DNA of 64,000 bases from Zopfochytrium polystomum (lineage: Eukaryota; Chytridiomycota; Chytridiomycetes; Chytridiales; Chytridiaceae): positions 124,001 to 188,000 of the forward strand of contig JAIVFJ010000079.1 of the NCBI GenBank assembly GCA_025765615.1, given 5' to 3'. This document shows positions 46,001 through 57,679 of the stretch, piece by piece (the first letter of the stretch is position 1; every line of letters begins with the position of its first letter). The translations under genes were made by a program, and so were the position numbers. The notes under the pieces are model-generated. The model did no database searches and was not told where the DNA came from. It was given only the letters and a program-made list of their open reading frames with translations.

Positions 46001-49000
46001 TTTTCGACACGGGAGATTGCCATAAAGATCGTCGGAAGGCTGACCCTTCACAACCCGGCCTACATACTGCCTCCACTGAGACGTACTTTGATCCAACTCC
46101 TCACGGAATTGCAATACTCTGGAGTGAGGTAGCAGTAAAATTCTCTTGTTGTTCTCGTATCTTAGAAGATTTTTAGCGTCCAAAAAGAAGAGAGCGCAAA
46201 GCTGCTGAGCCAACTGATATCTGCTGCCCACCGACTGATGAAGCCTTACGTCGAACCTATTCTGAAAGTTTTGCTTCCAAAGGCAAAAGACCCCAGCCCC
46301 GGCGTGGCCTCTCAAGTCCTCCTTGCGATTGGCGAGCTTAGTCAAGTCGGAGGGGAGGATATCCTTCCCTATGTTGACGAAATCTTTCCAATCATCATCG
46401 AGACGCTGCAGGACCAGAGCAGTGCGACAAAGAGAGAATCCGCGCTCAAATCGTTTGGTCAGATAACCAGCAGCACCGGAGAGGCCATCACCCCTTACTT
46501 CAAATATCCCAATCTATTAAACATGCTCATCACTATCTTGAAGTCGGAGCAGAGCGTGACGATGCGCCAGGAGACTGTCAAAGTCATTGGCATCTTGGGA
46601 GCATTGGATCCTTACCGACACAAGGTTTTTGCTTTACTGATTCGTTTGGTTTCCCTGCTTACGGTTTCGCGTGGTGGATTTAGATGGCAACCGTCGCAGA
46701 AGGATCTCCTGGCGATGGAGATGCCGAGAGCGCCCTTCCAGCCGGTGTTACACCTTCTTCCGACGAGTACTATCCTCCTGTCGTCATCCATTCTTTGATG
46801 AAAATTTTGAGGGACTCTTCGCTTAGTGCCCACCATACAGCTGTTATTCAGGCGGTCATGTACATTTTTAAGACCCTTGGTCTTAAATGTGTCCCGTTTT
46901 TACCGAAGGTAAGGCACGTACCGCAAAGTGATAGGATACTAAACCAACGGAACTACCAGATTATGCCTCCGTTCTTGAACATGATGAGGACATGCCCACC
47001 GAGTATGTTGGAGTTCCACTTCCAACAACTTGGACTCCTGGTCTCGATTGTCAAGCAGCACATTAGAAGCTTCCTTCCAGACATCTTATCGCTAATTCAA
47101 GAGTTTTGGAGCCCAAACTCGAATCTGCAGATTACAATCATTTCTTTAGTAGAGGCGATAGCCATGGCCCTCGATGCCGAGTTCAAGATCTACCTTCCCA
47201 CCTTGATTCCGCAGTTACTACTTATTTTTGATGCGGACGTTGGCGAGCGACGATCGGCTACCCAAAAGGCTCTTCACGCATTGAACATTTTTGGTCTCAA
47301 CCTCGAGGAATACCTGCACCTCGTCATTCCCGTTGTAGTGCGACTTTTCGAAAAACCCGATGCTCCGATCAGTTTGCGAAAGTACGCCATGCAAGTCGTC
47401 GCGCAGCTATCTCGCAAGATCAACTTCACCGACCAAGCTTCGAAGATCATTCACCCGCTGGCCCGCGTTTTGGGCGGAACGTCGGGGGAGCTACGTTCCG
47501 CTGCGATGGAGACTTTGTCAGCACTGGTGTATCAGCTTGGTTATGACTTTATTATTTTTGTGCCCATGATCAACAAGGTACGAAGGGGGAAGGACGCTTT
47601 CTTTGGCTCTAGGGAACAGTTTCTGATCTCCCCCACACTCAGACTATGCAGCGCAACCATATCCAACATCAAAAATACGAGCTTTTGGTGTCCAAACTTT
47701 TGAAAAACGAGCCCCTTCCTCAAGATGTCTCAATTGTAACGGACGACCGGTAAGCCATTGAACTGACACCGAGGTGACTAAAACTGTTGCTGTGACGCAG
47801 CGTTGATGGTATCCCTGAGGAACCGCAATCTGAGGCTGCCACGAAAAAGCTTCCTGTGAATCAGCAACAGCTGCGCAAGGCGTGGGAAGCTTCTCAGCGT
47901 GCAACAAAGGAAGACTGGGCCGAGTGGATTCGTCACCTGAGTGTTGAATTGCTGAAAGAGTCGCCTTCCCATGCACTCCGCGCATGCGCCAGTCTTGCAG
48001 CGGTTTACCAGCCTCTTTCTCGGGAGCTTTTCAACGCTGGCTTTGTTTCTTGCTGGGGAGAGCTCTATGATCAGTTCCAAGACGAGCTCGTTCGCTCGCT
48101 GGAAACTGCGCTCACATCGCCAACCACTCCCCCGGAGATTCTGCAAACTTTGCTGAACCTGGCCGAGTTTATGGAGCACGACGACAAGGCTCTTCCCATC
48201 GACATTCGAACACTAGGGCGCTACGCAGCCAAATGTCACGCGTTCGCCAAGGCGTTGCACTACAAAGAACTTGAATTCCTGTCGGATCCCGCACCTCAGA
48301 CAATTGAAGCGCTCATCAGTATCAACAACCAGCTGCAGCAACCCGACTCTGCCGTTGGCATTCTGACCTACGCTCAGCAGACCCAGGGTACTAATGCATG
48401 AGATTTCCACAAAGCGTCGCTGATATCTTTTATTTTTTCTTTGAATCGATCTTCAGACATTGACTTGGAATCGTCGTGGTACGAAAAGCTGCAACGTTGG
48501 GAGGACGGCTTGGCGGCATACGAGAGGAAGCAGCTTGAAGACCCGCTGTCCATTGAGGCGACGCTTGGTAGGCTGCGCTGCTTGCACGCCCTCGGAGAAT
48601 GGGATGCGCTATCTCAGCTTGCGCAAGAGCGATGGCCTCACGCCCCGCCAGAGGTGAAGGAGACTATGGCGCCCTTCGCGGCAGCCGGCGCGTGGGGTCT
48701 CCAGCAGTGGGACGTGATGGAAAACTATATTTCGGTGATGCGTCAAGGCTCCCCGGACAGCGCGTTCTTCCGGGCGATTTTGCATCTCCACCGCAACCAG
48801 TTTCCGGAAGCGGTCGCGTTTATTGAAAAGACGCGCGAACTGCTTGACACAGAACTACTCGCTCTCGTTGGAGAAAGCTACAGTAGAGCTTACACGTGAG
48901 GGTTTTTGGAATTTGTTTTTAGTGCGCGTTTGGGCAAGGAAGGTTTCAACTCATCGTTCCTCGGTAGTGTTGTCGTCAGAATCCAGATGTTGGCCGAACT

Positions 49001-52000
49001 TGACGAAATCATTCGCTACAAGCAGCTGTACGAATTTCCAGAGCGGCAGGCCGTGACGCGGAAAACTTGGATGGCTCGGTAACTTGGCTTCTCTCAATTA
49101 TCAGTGATATGTGCTCATGAGATTTTGGAAACAGGCTCAAGGGCTGCCAACGGAACGTGGATGTGTGGCAGCGGATCCTTCGTGTTCGCGCCCTGGTCAT
49201 CTCACCGAAAGACGACACGGAAATGTGGATCAAGTTTGCCAATCTTTGCCGCAAGAGCGGCCGCCTCGGCCTGTCTTTCCGCACTCTCGCCGGGCTGCTC
49301 AACACCGAGTCGAGGGACTTGGGAATTTTGGTAACATATCTGTTTTGTTCAATCTCATTGTTTATTCACCTGCCTTTTTCGCGCAGGACATGTTAAACAA
49401 CCCACCCCAAGTCATTTACGCGTGCTTAAAACACACTTGGGCGTCGGGCGTGAAGGAAGTCCGTGAGCATGCATTCAAGCAGATGCGGGAATTCACTGCA
49501 ACCCTTGTCGAGCGTCTCGGCATTGTAACGTTGAACGACATCGCCTACCAAATCGAGAGCAACAAGGGAGACCCCCAGAAGATGAATCTGTTCAAGCTTT
49601 TGGCACGCTGCTACCTAAAGCTTGGCGAATGGCAAAGCTCTCTTCAAGACGAACTGAATGACGTGAGTTGTTTCGTTCATTCCGGAAAACAGACCCTGCC
49701 GCTCACTCTCATATTTATTTTTTTTTTTTTGAAAAAATTAGACCGTTATTCCCGAAATTTTGCGGTCGTATTTGGCGGCAACCCACTGCGATCGGTCGTG
49801 GTACAAGGCGTGGCATGCGTGGGCTTTGGCAAACTTTGAGGTTCTCTCGCATTACGAGAAGGCGCACGAAACCATCCCAGCCCCAATCATTGTGTCGCAT
49901 GTTGTTCCCTCAGTTCAAGGTAACCGGGGGCGGTGTTGCGCTTGCCTGAATTTCCCCTCTGATGGCTTGCGGTTAGGTTTCTTCCAATCAATTAGCCTGT
50001 CCAAGGGAAACTCACTTCAAGACACTCTCCGGTTGCTAACTCTTTGGTTCAAGTACGGTTACCAGCAAGATGTAAACACTGCAATCGGCGAAGGGTTCGA
50101 AAGCGTCACTGTTGATACGTGGCTGCAAGTCATACCGCAGGTATGACATTTCGCGCTTCCCAACCCGCAATCGAGTTTCGTTTTGTTTTTTAACAGCAGT
50201 TTCTGTCGATCAGCTCATTGCTCGCATTCACGCGCCAAGCCCTTTGGTCCGCCGGCTTATTCATCAACTGTTGATCGATGTCGGCAAGGAACACCCTCAG
50301 GCTCTGATCTACTCTTTGACCGTTGCGTCCAAGTCTCAGAGCGCCCAGCGGAAAAAGGCTGCCGTCTCCATTCTAGACAAGATGCGCATCCACAGCCCGG
50401 TCTTGGTTGAGCAGGTCTGCACACACTTTCCCTCCTGCTTTTTCCTTCTGGTCTTGACTCGTTTTGTAAACAACAGGCCCTGTTGGTCAGTCAAGAACTG
50501 ATTCGCGTTGCCATTTTATGGCACGAGATGTGGTACGAGGGGCTCGAGGAGGCGTCCCGCCTGTACTTTGGAGACCAGAATATCGAAGGAATGCTTGCGA
50601 CATTGGAGCCTCTGCATCAATTGCTTGAAAAGGTGGGACGCCTTGTTGAAATTCTTCTTGACAGTTGTTTGCCTGACTACACCTTCCATTTGCTTCGTCG
50701 TTCAGGGTGCTGAGACCCTTCGAGAGATTTCGTTCAATCAAGCCTTTGGTAGAGACTTGCAGGAAGCGCACGACTGGTGCAAAAAATTCAGGCGCACGCA
50801 GAATGTTAACGACTTGAACCAAGCATGGGATCTCTACTACCACGTAAAGAACGAGGTTTCTGACCGTTCTATTGGGACGGTTGCTAAATATGTTTGTGAT
50901 TGAACGTTTACAGGTGTTCCGGAGAATCAACAAACAGCTGCCGCAGCTCACGACCCTGGAACTGCAATATGTGTCGCCCAAACTGCTGGCTGCAAGAGAC
51001 CTGGAAATCGCCGTCCCTGGTACCTTGCCAGTGCCTTTCGCTTAACTCTTCGCTCGATGCTGACCCAATCCCGTTGAACAGGTACTTACAAGAGCGGCGA
51101 GCCAGTGGTGAAAATTGCCTCCTTTGTCCCGACACTGTCCGTCATTACGTCGAAGCAGCGTCCGCGTCGTCTCACGATGAAAGGAAGCGATGGGCAAGAG
51201 TACCAGTTCTTGCTCAAAGGTGATCTGTCCGCGGTTGTAGCGACGGCTGACGGTTTCTTACCGTTTTTCTCTTACCACGAAAAGGTCACGAGGACATGCG
51301 ACAGGACGAGAGAGTCATGCAACTGTTTGGCCTGGTCAACACTCTGCTTGGCATCGACCCGGAGACGTTCAAGCGCCACCTGAACATTGAGCGCTTCTCG
51401 GCCATTCCTCTGTCGCCAAACTCTGGGCTGATCGGATGGAAACCGCATTGCGACACGCTCCACCAGCTGATTCGTGACTACCGCGAGAGCAGGAAGATTC
51501 TATTGAATATTGAACATCGGCTGATGCTGCAGGTTTGGCCGAAGTTTCGAGCCCTATTTTGCATTCGCGATTTCGATTTTTTGTGAGACTGAACCTCCCG
51601 ACCCCGGGATTCTCTTAGATGGCTCCCGACTACGACAATTTGACCTTGCTGCAAAAGGTCGAAGTGTTTGAATACGCACTGGAAAACACGACGGGACAGG
51701 ATCTATACAAAGTGCTCTGGTTGAAGAGCAAGAACTCCGAGGCAATGCATCCTCCTTTTTCGTTTTATTATTTTTTCTTTTCCTTCGCTTCTTTTCTCTC
51801 GACAGCTGCGGAAGCTGACGGCAAAAACTACAGGTGTGGCTGGACCGGCGGACAAACTACACTCGGTCGTTGGCCGTGATGTCTATGGTCGGCTACATCC
51901 TTGGCCTGGGCGACCGACACCCGTCAAACTTGATGTTGGCGAAATACACGGGCAAGGTCGTGCATATTGATTTCGGTGACTGTTTCGAGGTATGGAGATG

Positions 52001-53270
52001 CGCTGCCGTTAGGATGGAGGGGGCAGAGAGACATTCCCTCACATTCACCGCATTGTTGATCGATTTGTTCTTTCTTCCCGTTTCTCGAATTTTTGTACTG
52101 CCACCAGGTTGCAATGCACAGAGAAAAGTTCCCCGAACGCATCCCGTTCCGCCTAACACGAATGCTGATAAACGCGATGGAGGTAATGATTGGGAACCGT
52201 TCCCTTTCTATTTTTTCTTTATTTTTCTTTTTTCCCATTTCCATTGTTAACGTACCGCGTCACCCGGGCAACCAGGTATCCGGAATCGAAGGCAACTTCC
52301 GCATTACATGCGAAAACGTCATGAGGGTCCTGCGAGAGAACAAGGACAGTCTCATGGCGGTGCTGGAGGCCTTTGTATACGATCCGCTGATCAACTGGAG
52401 GCTGCTGAACGCGGCCAGCCCGAAGCAAGGTGCGATAGCAATAGAGACCGACGCTCAGGCGCTGCTCGTGGGGTGTCGTTTGTTCTTACTCTGTTTTTTT
52501 CTCCTTTAAGGGGATGGAAAGGCGCCGGGACGTAACAAACTCGAAAACGGTTTGTTGCCCTTGCTTTCTTCTTCACTTTATGTCTCGGTCCATTCCCAGA
52601 TGTTCAAATTTGTCTGCTATGCCCCTCCCTTCACACACCAGAGCTGATCGATGACGTCCACGGGCGGAACTTCCCGGCGAGCCGCAAGCAACGACCGACA
52701 AACGAAGTCGACCTTGTGTCTGGTGAGGACGGGTGGCCCGACTGAGGGATTACGTTTGCTTTTGCGCTCGATCGGTCGATTTTGATCTCCAGGCTTGCTC
52801 ACTGCTCTTTCTGCTGCTGCACTCACACTCGCTTCCCGCTCATCTGTGCCACAGAGGAGGACCAAGCAAACCGACCGGAGGGGTTGAACGCCAGGGCGGT
52901 CTCTGTCATTGAGCGTGTTTCGTCCAAGCTGACGGGTTCGTGTCGTCGTGGTTTTTTTGTTTGCATTGTGTTCTTTTGGACTGCCCGAGCTCCTTTTTCT
53001 AAATGAAGCGCCACCTCCCCATCATCACGACTTTGTAGGCCGCGACTTCAAGAATTCGGTCACGCTGGACGTGCCGCACCAGGTACAACGGCTCATCCTT
53101 CAGGCCACGTCGATGGAAAACCTTTGTCAGGTTTGTTACTTTTCTCCTTTTTTTCTTTGGGCTCAATCTGCTTGTGTGGAGCTCCAACTCGCGTGCATGA
53201 TTTTAATCCGCTTTCTCCTACTATCCGCGCGAAACAGTGCTTTGTTGGCTGGGTAAGTGATCGAGTGGAC

Positions 53271-53307
<37 letters not shown>

Positions 53308-53424
53308 CCGAAGGCAGACGTCGGAGCGACTGACCCCTCCTCGATTTATTTTCGCCACTCGCTGCACCCTCGTGCTGCCCTTGCTTGCTCTTTTATCACT
53401 CTGACGCAGTGCGCGTTCTGGTAA
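43030..53424 (+). CDS. TOR: TOR serine/threonine kinase (PIKK family)
   Basis: About 41 exons encode roughly 2,350 residues, slightly shorter than human or yeast TOR. Residues about 1-1060 are HEAT repeats ([37 protein letters not shown]). The FAT domain follows ([34 protein letters not shown]). The FRB domain (about 1810-1910) keeps [16 protein letters not shown] and [14 protein letters not shown], the rapamycin-contact surface. The kinase shows [18 protein letters not shown], the catalytic loop [12 protein letters not shown] and the DFG block HIDFGDCFE. The last exons encode the FATC tail FVGWCAFW. TOR is the catalytic subunit of TORC1 and TORC2 and couples nutrients to growth. An AATAAA lies at 53,522, about 100 nt after the stop. 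Junction 8/9 does not resolve in frame. Confidence 0.95.
43030..53424 (+). other. Exon map proposed for TOR
   Basis: Exons by splice motif and frame: 43030-43082, 43628-43673, 43724-43853, 43926-44048, 44109-44189, 44247-44380, 44437-44634, 44702-44903, 44948-45254, 45309-45415, 45467-45527, 45593-45720, 45773-45845, 45891-46128, 46177-46624, 46684-46908, 46960-47577, 47643-47749, 47801-48387, 48457-48895, 48968-49078, 49135-49330, 49387-49662, 49742-49919, 49977-50140, 50214-50414, 50477-50632, 50706-50843, 50914-51019, 51082-51219, 51285-51532, 51619-51741, 51834-51989, 52108-52182, 52276-52429, 52511-52549, 52642-52722, 52855-52935, 53039-53130, 53238-53252, 53410-53424. All junctions keep phase except 44903/44948. 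The intron after 51741 starts with GC. The last two exons are 15 nt each. Confidence 0.75.
53275..53303. repeat. (GT)n microsatellite in the last TOR intron
   Basis: About 14 GT units lie between the two terminal 15-nt exons. Confidence 0.9.
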
Positions 53425-53708
53425 GGACTGGACTGGGCGGATTGAGTCTTTTTTTTTGTTGCGACCCTTCTCTGCGAAACCGCGCTTTTTCCGGAACGTA
53501 GCGCCGAATGGGGGGGAATGTAATAAAACGCTGCTGCTGTCTGTTTGTCACGTTGGTTACTAATATTGTCCGCACTTTGTGAAGCTTTTTTGGAGTCCCC
53601 CATTAACAAAAACAGAACAAAACAAAAAAAAAAAAAAAAAAAAAGAAATTAGAAAATTGGAATGACTAGCATCCCACTTTTGTTGGCTCAATCTTATTAA
53701 ATGCTTGA

Positions 53709-53985
53709 CATATTACTCTGTTTAGACTGAGAAGATAGCCGACCAACAGCACAAGAACAACCCTCCTCACCTGGGTGCCTTGCGAGGCCTTGCGCAAAGT
53801 TTCGCCAGTGGCTGGAAATCTGTTCACGGGCGCATACAACTTTACAGACGCGCGATGTAAACAGATTTCCAGCCACTGGCGAAATCTCCCTTCTCACACA
53901 GCAAGGCTTTGCAAGGCACCCTTGTCACAGGGGTGGAGGGTTGCTCTTACACTGTTGCTCGGTCTTTGCAGTCCAAGCAAAGTAT
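53709..53985. mobile_element. Foldback/MITE-like inverted repeat
   Basis: Two arms of roughly 115-125 bp face each other. The inner 25 bp are perfectly complementary (53,800-53,824 and 53,860-53,884, starting TTTCGCCAGTGGCTGG), with a 35-bp spacer. Further out, GGTGCCTTGCGAGGCCTTGCG (53,774 onward) pairs imperfectly with GCAAGGCTTTGCAAGGCACC (53,901-53,920), and the similarity reaches the outer edges. No protein is encoded. It lies about 285 bp downstream of the TOR stop. Confidence 0.65.
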
Positions 53986-54360
53986 GAAACCACCCAATAT
54001 GGGACACACGAGGCCTCGCCTTGTGCTGATTCGGCAAGTGACATTACTACTCCCACCTGCAGGGTACAGCTGTTCAGCAACAAGTAGAAAGTCATCTGTG
54101 AGACTACACTGATGTCTCAGTGATAAAGTCTAGGGATTTTATTCGCAAAAACAAGCATACCTGTCATAAACTGCAAGGATCGGGACCCCTATTATTATTC
54201 CCAGTTCTTTAGTTTCCAAGGTGTTATCAAAGTGTATTTGCAGCTTACCTGTCTTTATTATTGGGCCTGTTTTTACTACTTTTGTCTTAACAGTTTCCGT
54301 TGCGCCAGGGTTTTCTCAACATATTTTCTTTTTCAGTGACTAACAGAGACTGACCACAGG
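53986..54360. other. Spacer between the foldback element and the gypsy LTR
   Basis: No gene or repeat structure was recognised. Confidence 0.4.
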
Positions 54361-54668
54361 TGTCAGGAACAGGGCAGGACAGGACAAGGCAGACAAGGAA
54401 CTGAGAGGAGTGATGATTGTATTGGAAACAATAATTCACTTGAGGGATCGGACAGGTCCCCCATCCCCCTTTTATACCTTTTGAGAGTCTTCCTTGTCAA
54501 GACTCGAAGAAAGTTCCAGAAAGAGCAATTAGTAATACAATGATACCAATGATACCAATGACAACAAGACAAGTCAGGAAAGCAAAGAATGTTCCAGAAG
54601 GTTCCAGAAGGTTCCATGAAGGAATGTTCTAGAAGGTTCCAGAGGTTTCCAGAGGGTGATTCATAACA
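54361..54668 (-). repeat. 3' LTR of the gypsy element
   Basis: On the minus strand it starts TGTTATGAATCACC right after the purine tract and ends GTTCCTGACA. The interior has several GTTCCAGAAGG-like repeats and a TATAAAAGG word (minus strand, about 54,470), a likely promoter. It is 308 bp. Confidence 0.65.
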
Positions 54669-55808
54669 TCATCTCCCCCTTTTAGGCCTCTTCTGCAACT
54701 TGGTGGGGTACCTGGTCTTGAACTTGAGCAGAAGGTCTTGGCAGTGAGTGAGGTTTGACTCAGGTTCCCAACTTCCAAACCACTTGGCATCCAAGATTTG
54801 TTCAATCTCAAATTCCTCTTCATCCCCTACCTCAACTGGAGGAGGAGGAGGAACAACTCTGCCTGGAATGGAATTGGCCACAAACTTCTCCAAAAGGCTG
54901 TCATGGAAAACTGGGTGGATCTCATGGATGCAGGGAGATCCAGCTTGAAGGTGACTGGATTGATTTGCTCCAAGATCTTGAAAGGTCCCAACTTGAGGTT
55001 GTCTAGCTTGGGACTTGGTCTTTTGGTCTGCAAGTTCTTCCTCAGAAGCCAAACTTGCTGACCCACAGCAAGGTCATGGTCCATTCTGTGAGTGTTGGCG
55101 AATCTTGAGGCATCTTCTTGGGCTTGCTTCAGGGTGGAGTCCAGGAAGGTGCTGATGATCTTGAGCTTATGCAAGTGTGAAGCCACAGCAGGAGCTTGGA
55201 CATTGGATAGGGTCTCTTGTCCCAGAAGATCTCCTCTTGGATTGAAGCCATAGGTTGCAAAGAAAGGAGATAGCTGGGTGCTTGAGTGGAGAGAATTGTT
55301 GAGAGCAAATTCTGCCAGTGGAAGGAGGGTGGGCCAATCATCCTGTTGATAGCTGACATAGCACCTCAAATACTGCTCCAGAGTCTGGTTTGTTCTTTCT
55401 GTTTGTCCATCAGTCTGAGGATGATAAGCAGTTGACAGTTGAGACTTGATTCCAAGGGCTGCTGTGAGTGCTTTCCAAAATTGAGATCTGAACTGAGGTC
55501 CTCTGTCACTGATGATTGACTGAGGCAGCCCGTGGAGCCTGAATATGTGCTGCAAAAACAGGTCTGCTGTTCCTTGTGCATCTATATTCTCAGTGCAGGG
55601 GATAAAATGGGCCAACTTTGTCCTTCTGCAGATGACAACAAGGATAGAGTCAAATCCATGGGATGGGGGCAGTTTCACAATGAAGTCCATGGATATTGAT
55701 GACCAAGGGCTGATGGCAATTGGAAGGGGCTCCAGAAGTCCATAGGGCTTGTGTCTGCTGGATTTGTTTCTTTGACAGGTTTCACAGCTGCTGACATAGT
55801 TCTTGATG
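54669..55808 (-). pseudogene. Gypsy integrase core and chromodomain-like end
   Basis: The integrase core reads MDFIVKLPPSHGFDSILVV (first catalytic Asp), SIISDRGPQFRSQFW (second Asp), then STAYHPQTDGQTERTNQTLE (catalytic Glu), the D-D-35-E pattern of retroviral-type integrases. A frameshift near 55,000 moves reading to the last 100 or so codons, which hold EFEIEQILDAKWFGSWEPES, a chromodomain-like segment typical of chromoviruses that target heterochromatin. The zinc (HHCC) part lies on the far side of the mariner insertion. Confidence 0.8.
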
Positions 55809-55810
55809 TA

Positions 55811-57094
55811 CAGGGGGGGGACAAAAGTTTCCGGGCACTTGCTGTGCCACCAAAATTTCGCTCAACATGAGCTATCCAATTCCACAAAACTTAATTGTAT
55901 TTCAAGCAAAAAGAACGTGATGGTTCGAAAGTCTGGTCAATAGTCTGTTGGCCCTCCATCGCTCTCAATAGTAGCTTGCATCCTTGCAGGCATACTCTTC
56001 ACTAATGATTGGAGGAACTGGGGTTCAATTTCCTGCCAAGCTTTTCGAACTGACTTTTTCAACACCTCGAGGCCAAGTGGTCGGTCTTCTGATACTTGAT
56101 CTTTAAGTTGAGCCCAGAGATTCTCTATGGGGTTCAAATCCGGGCTTTGAGCTGGCCAGTTCATGATAGGCAAGCCCTTTTCTTTGAACCAAGCTTTAAC
56201 TTTCAGGGCTGTGTGAGCTGGTGCATTGTCATGCTGATAGATCAGGCTGTTCTCAAGAAACTCCTCGTTGGCATTCTGTTCATCCAAATATTCAATAAAG
56301 ACTTGAAGTTGACCATCCAAAATGTCAATATACTGCGAGCTGTTCAGTCGCCCGTCAATGAATGCATAGCTTCCTGCAATCGAACCGCGGAAACAAGCCC
56401 AAATTGAGAACGACTGGCGGCCACTCTTCACTGTTGCTTGAAGACATTCTGGTTTGAGCTTTTCACCAGCACAGCGCCAAACACGGACCTGCCCATGCGC
56501 TCCAGTCTCAAAGTTGGCCTCATCAGTCCAAATTACCTTCTCCCACTCTTCAACGGACCACCTGACATGCTCCTTAGCAAATTCAAGCCGTTTACGTCGA
56601 TGCTCTGGCTTTAGATAGGGCTTTTTGGCTGCAAGACGGTTGAAAATCCCCTCCTCGTGAAGTACACGTCGAACAGTCCTCGTTGAAACAGGATCGTCAT
56701 GAGCGGAATTCAACTGATTTGTAAGGTCGCCAAGTGTTTGCCTTCTGTTTGATGCAGATAACGGCAATTGTTCTCTGAGAGCTTGCAAGGCCGTCCGGAA
56801 CGGGGCAGGTGAGTGAGACTGCCAGTGTTCTCATAGCGTGCAATTATATCCTGGACCGTTGACTTCGGTACAGTTGTGTCATTGGCGATCTCACGGGTGC
56901 TCTTCCCGTTGTTGTGCATCACAATCAGCGTCTTGCACATGCCATGATCATTCTTCACTCTCTTTGCTGTCCCCATGTCAAATGTCGAGGCGATTGCTCC
57001 AAGTTTGGTGAGATCGTCAATGGGGCAGTGCAGATCGACGAGCTGGCGGTGGCGGGTGGCACAGCGGTGCCCGGAAACTTTTGTCCTCCCCCTG
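55811..57094 (-). mobile_element. Tc1/mariner element inserted in the gypsy integrase
   Basis: The element is 1,284 bp, has TA on both sides (55,809-55,810 and 57,095-57,096) and has terminal inverted repeats of about 40 bp that share ACAAAAGTTTCCGGGCAC. It encodes a Tc1-like transposase on the minus strand. The ends and target duplication are intact. Confidence 0.9.
55937..56975 (-). pseudogene. Tc1/mariner transposase (DD34E type), one frameshift
   Basis: The N-terminal part from the ATG at about 56,974 encodes a helix-turn-helix region (KSTREIANDTTVPKSTVQD, then a GRPCKLSENN linker). A frameshift at about 56,740-56,790 separates it from the long frame 55,937-56,788. This contains VIWTDEANF (first Asp), YQHDNAPAHTA (second Asp) and WPAQSPDLNPIENLW (Glu in PIENLW), the DD34E triad. 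The frame is otherwise open to its stop. Because catalytic residues and ends are kept, decay looks very recent or the break is a sequence error. Confidence 0.85.
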
Positions 57095-57096
57095 TA

Positions 57097-57210
57097 CTTC
57101 CTCATGCCTGGCCAGTAGAAGTCTCTGGAAACAAGCTCATATGTCTTGTGCTCTCCTGGGTGTCCAGCTGTTGCTGCATCATGCCTTGTCTTGAGTATCT
57201 CAAGTTTTCC
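57097..57210 (-). pseudogene. Gypsy integrase zinc (H2C2) domain, upstream half
   Basis: The minus strand reads RHDAATAGHPGEHKTYELVS followed by DFYWPGMRKY, the first half of the H-H-C-C zinc domain. The mariner element is inserted directly after this. The C-x-x-C half resumes beyond 55,809 (CETCQ). Confidence 0.7.
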
Positions 57211-57371
57211 TCTTCTTGGCTGATTTGAATCTTGTGAGGCTTGGGGTCCTTGGAAATAGCATTGGCCCACACACTGTCAGGAAGCAAAGAAACGTGTGTC
57301 TTGGAAGGTGGGGTGAAAACATCTCCCCCTTCAGGTGCAAGGTCTGTTCTTCTGTGCTCATCAGCAGTGGG

Positions 57372-57605
57372 GCTTGAATTCTTGACTGGGAACTGTGATT
57401 CTTGAATCTTTGACTGAGGGTTCTGTTCTTGGCAAAGACTGTGAGCTGTGGAACTTGAATCTTGAATTTGGACTGTGAACTGTGGTACTTGAATCTTTGA
57501 CTGTGGGTTCTGTGAACTACAGACTTGGCCATGACTGTGAGCTCTATGAGCTGTACTGGAATCTTGACTATGAACTGTGAACTGTGAAACTTGAATCTTG
57601 GCTGG
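57372..57605. repeat. Degenerate minisatellite inside the gypsy element
   Basis: Units built from GACTGTGAACTGTGG.ACTTGAATCTT recur several times with variation. The stretch lies where reverse transcriptase and RNase H would normally be encoded. Confidence 0.6.
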
Positions 57606-57679
57606 GATCTGTGAGTTGCAGGCTGATACTGGAGCTGTCATTTGTGGTTGACCTTGGATACTGGGCTGAGAACCTTGAA

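Noticed and set aside
55675..55887. Separate small gene at the mariner/gypsy border
   Set aside because: It is a chance frame spanning the junction of the two elements.
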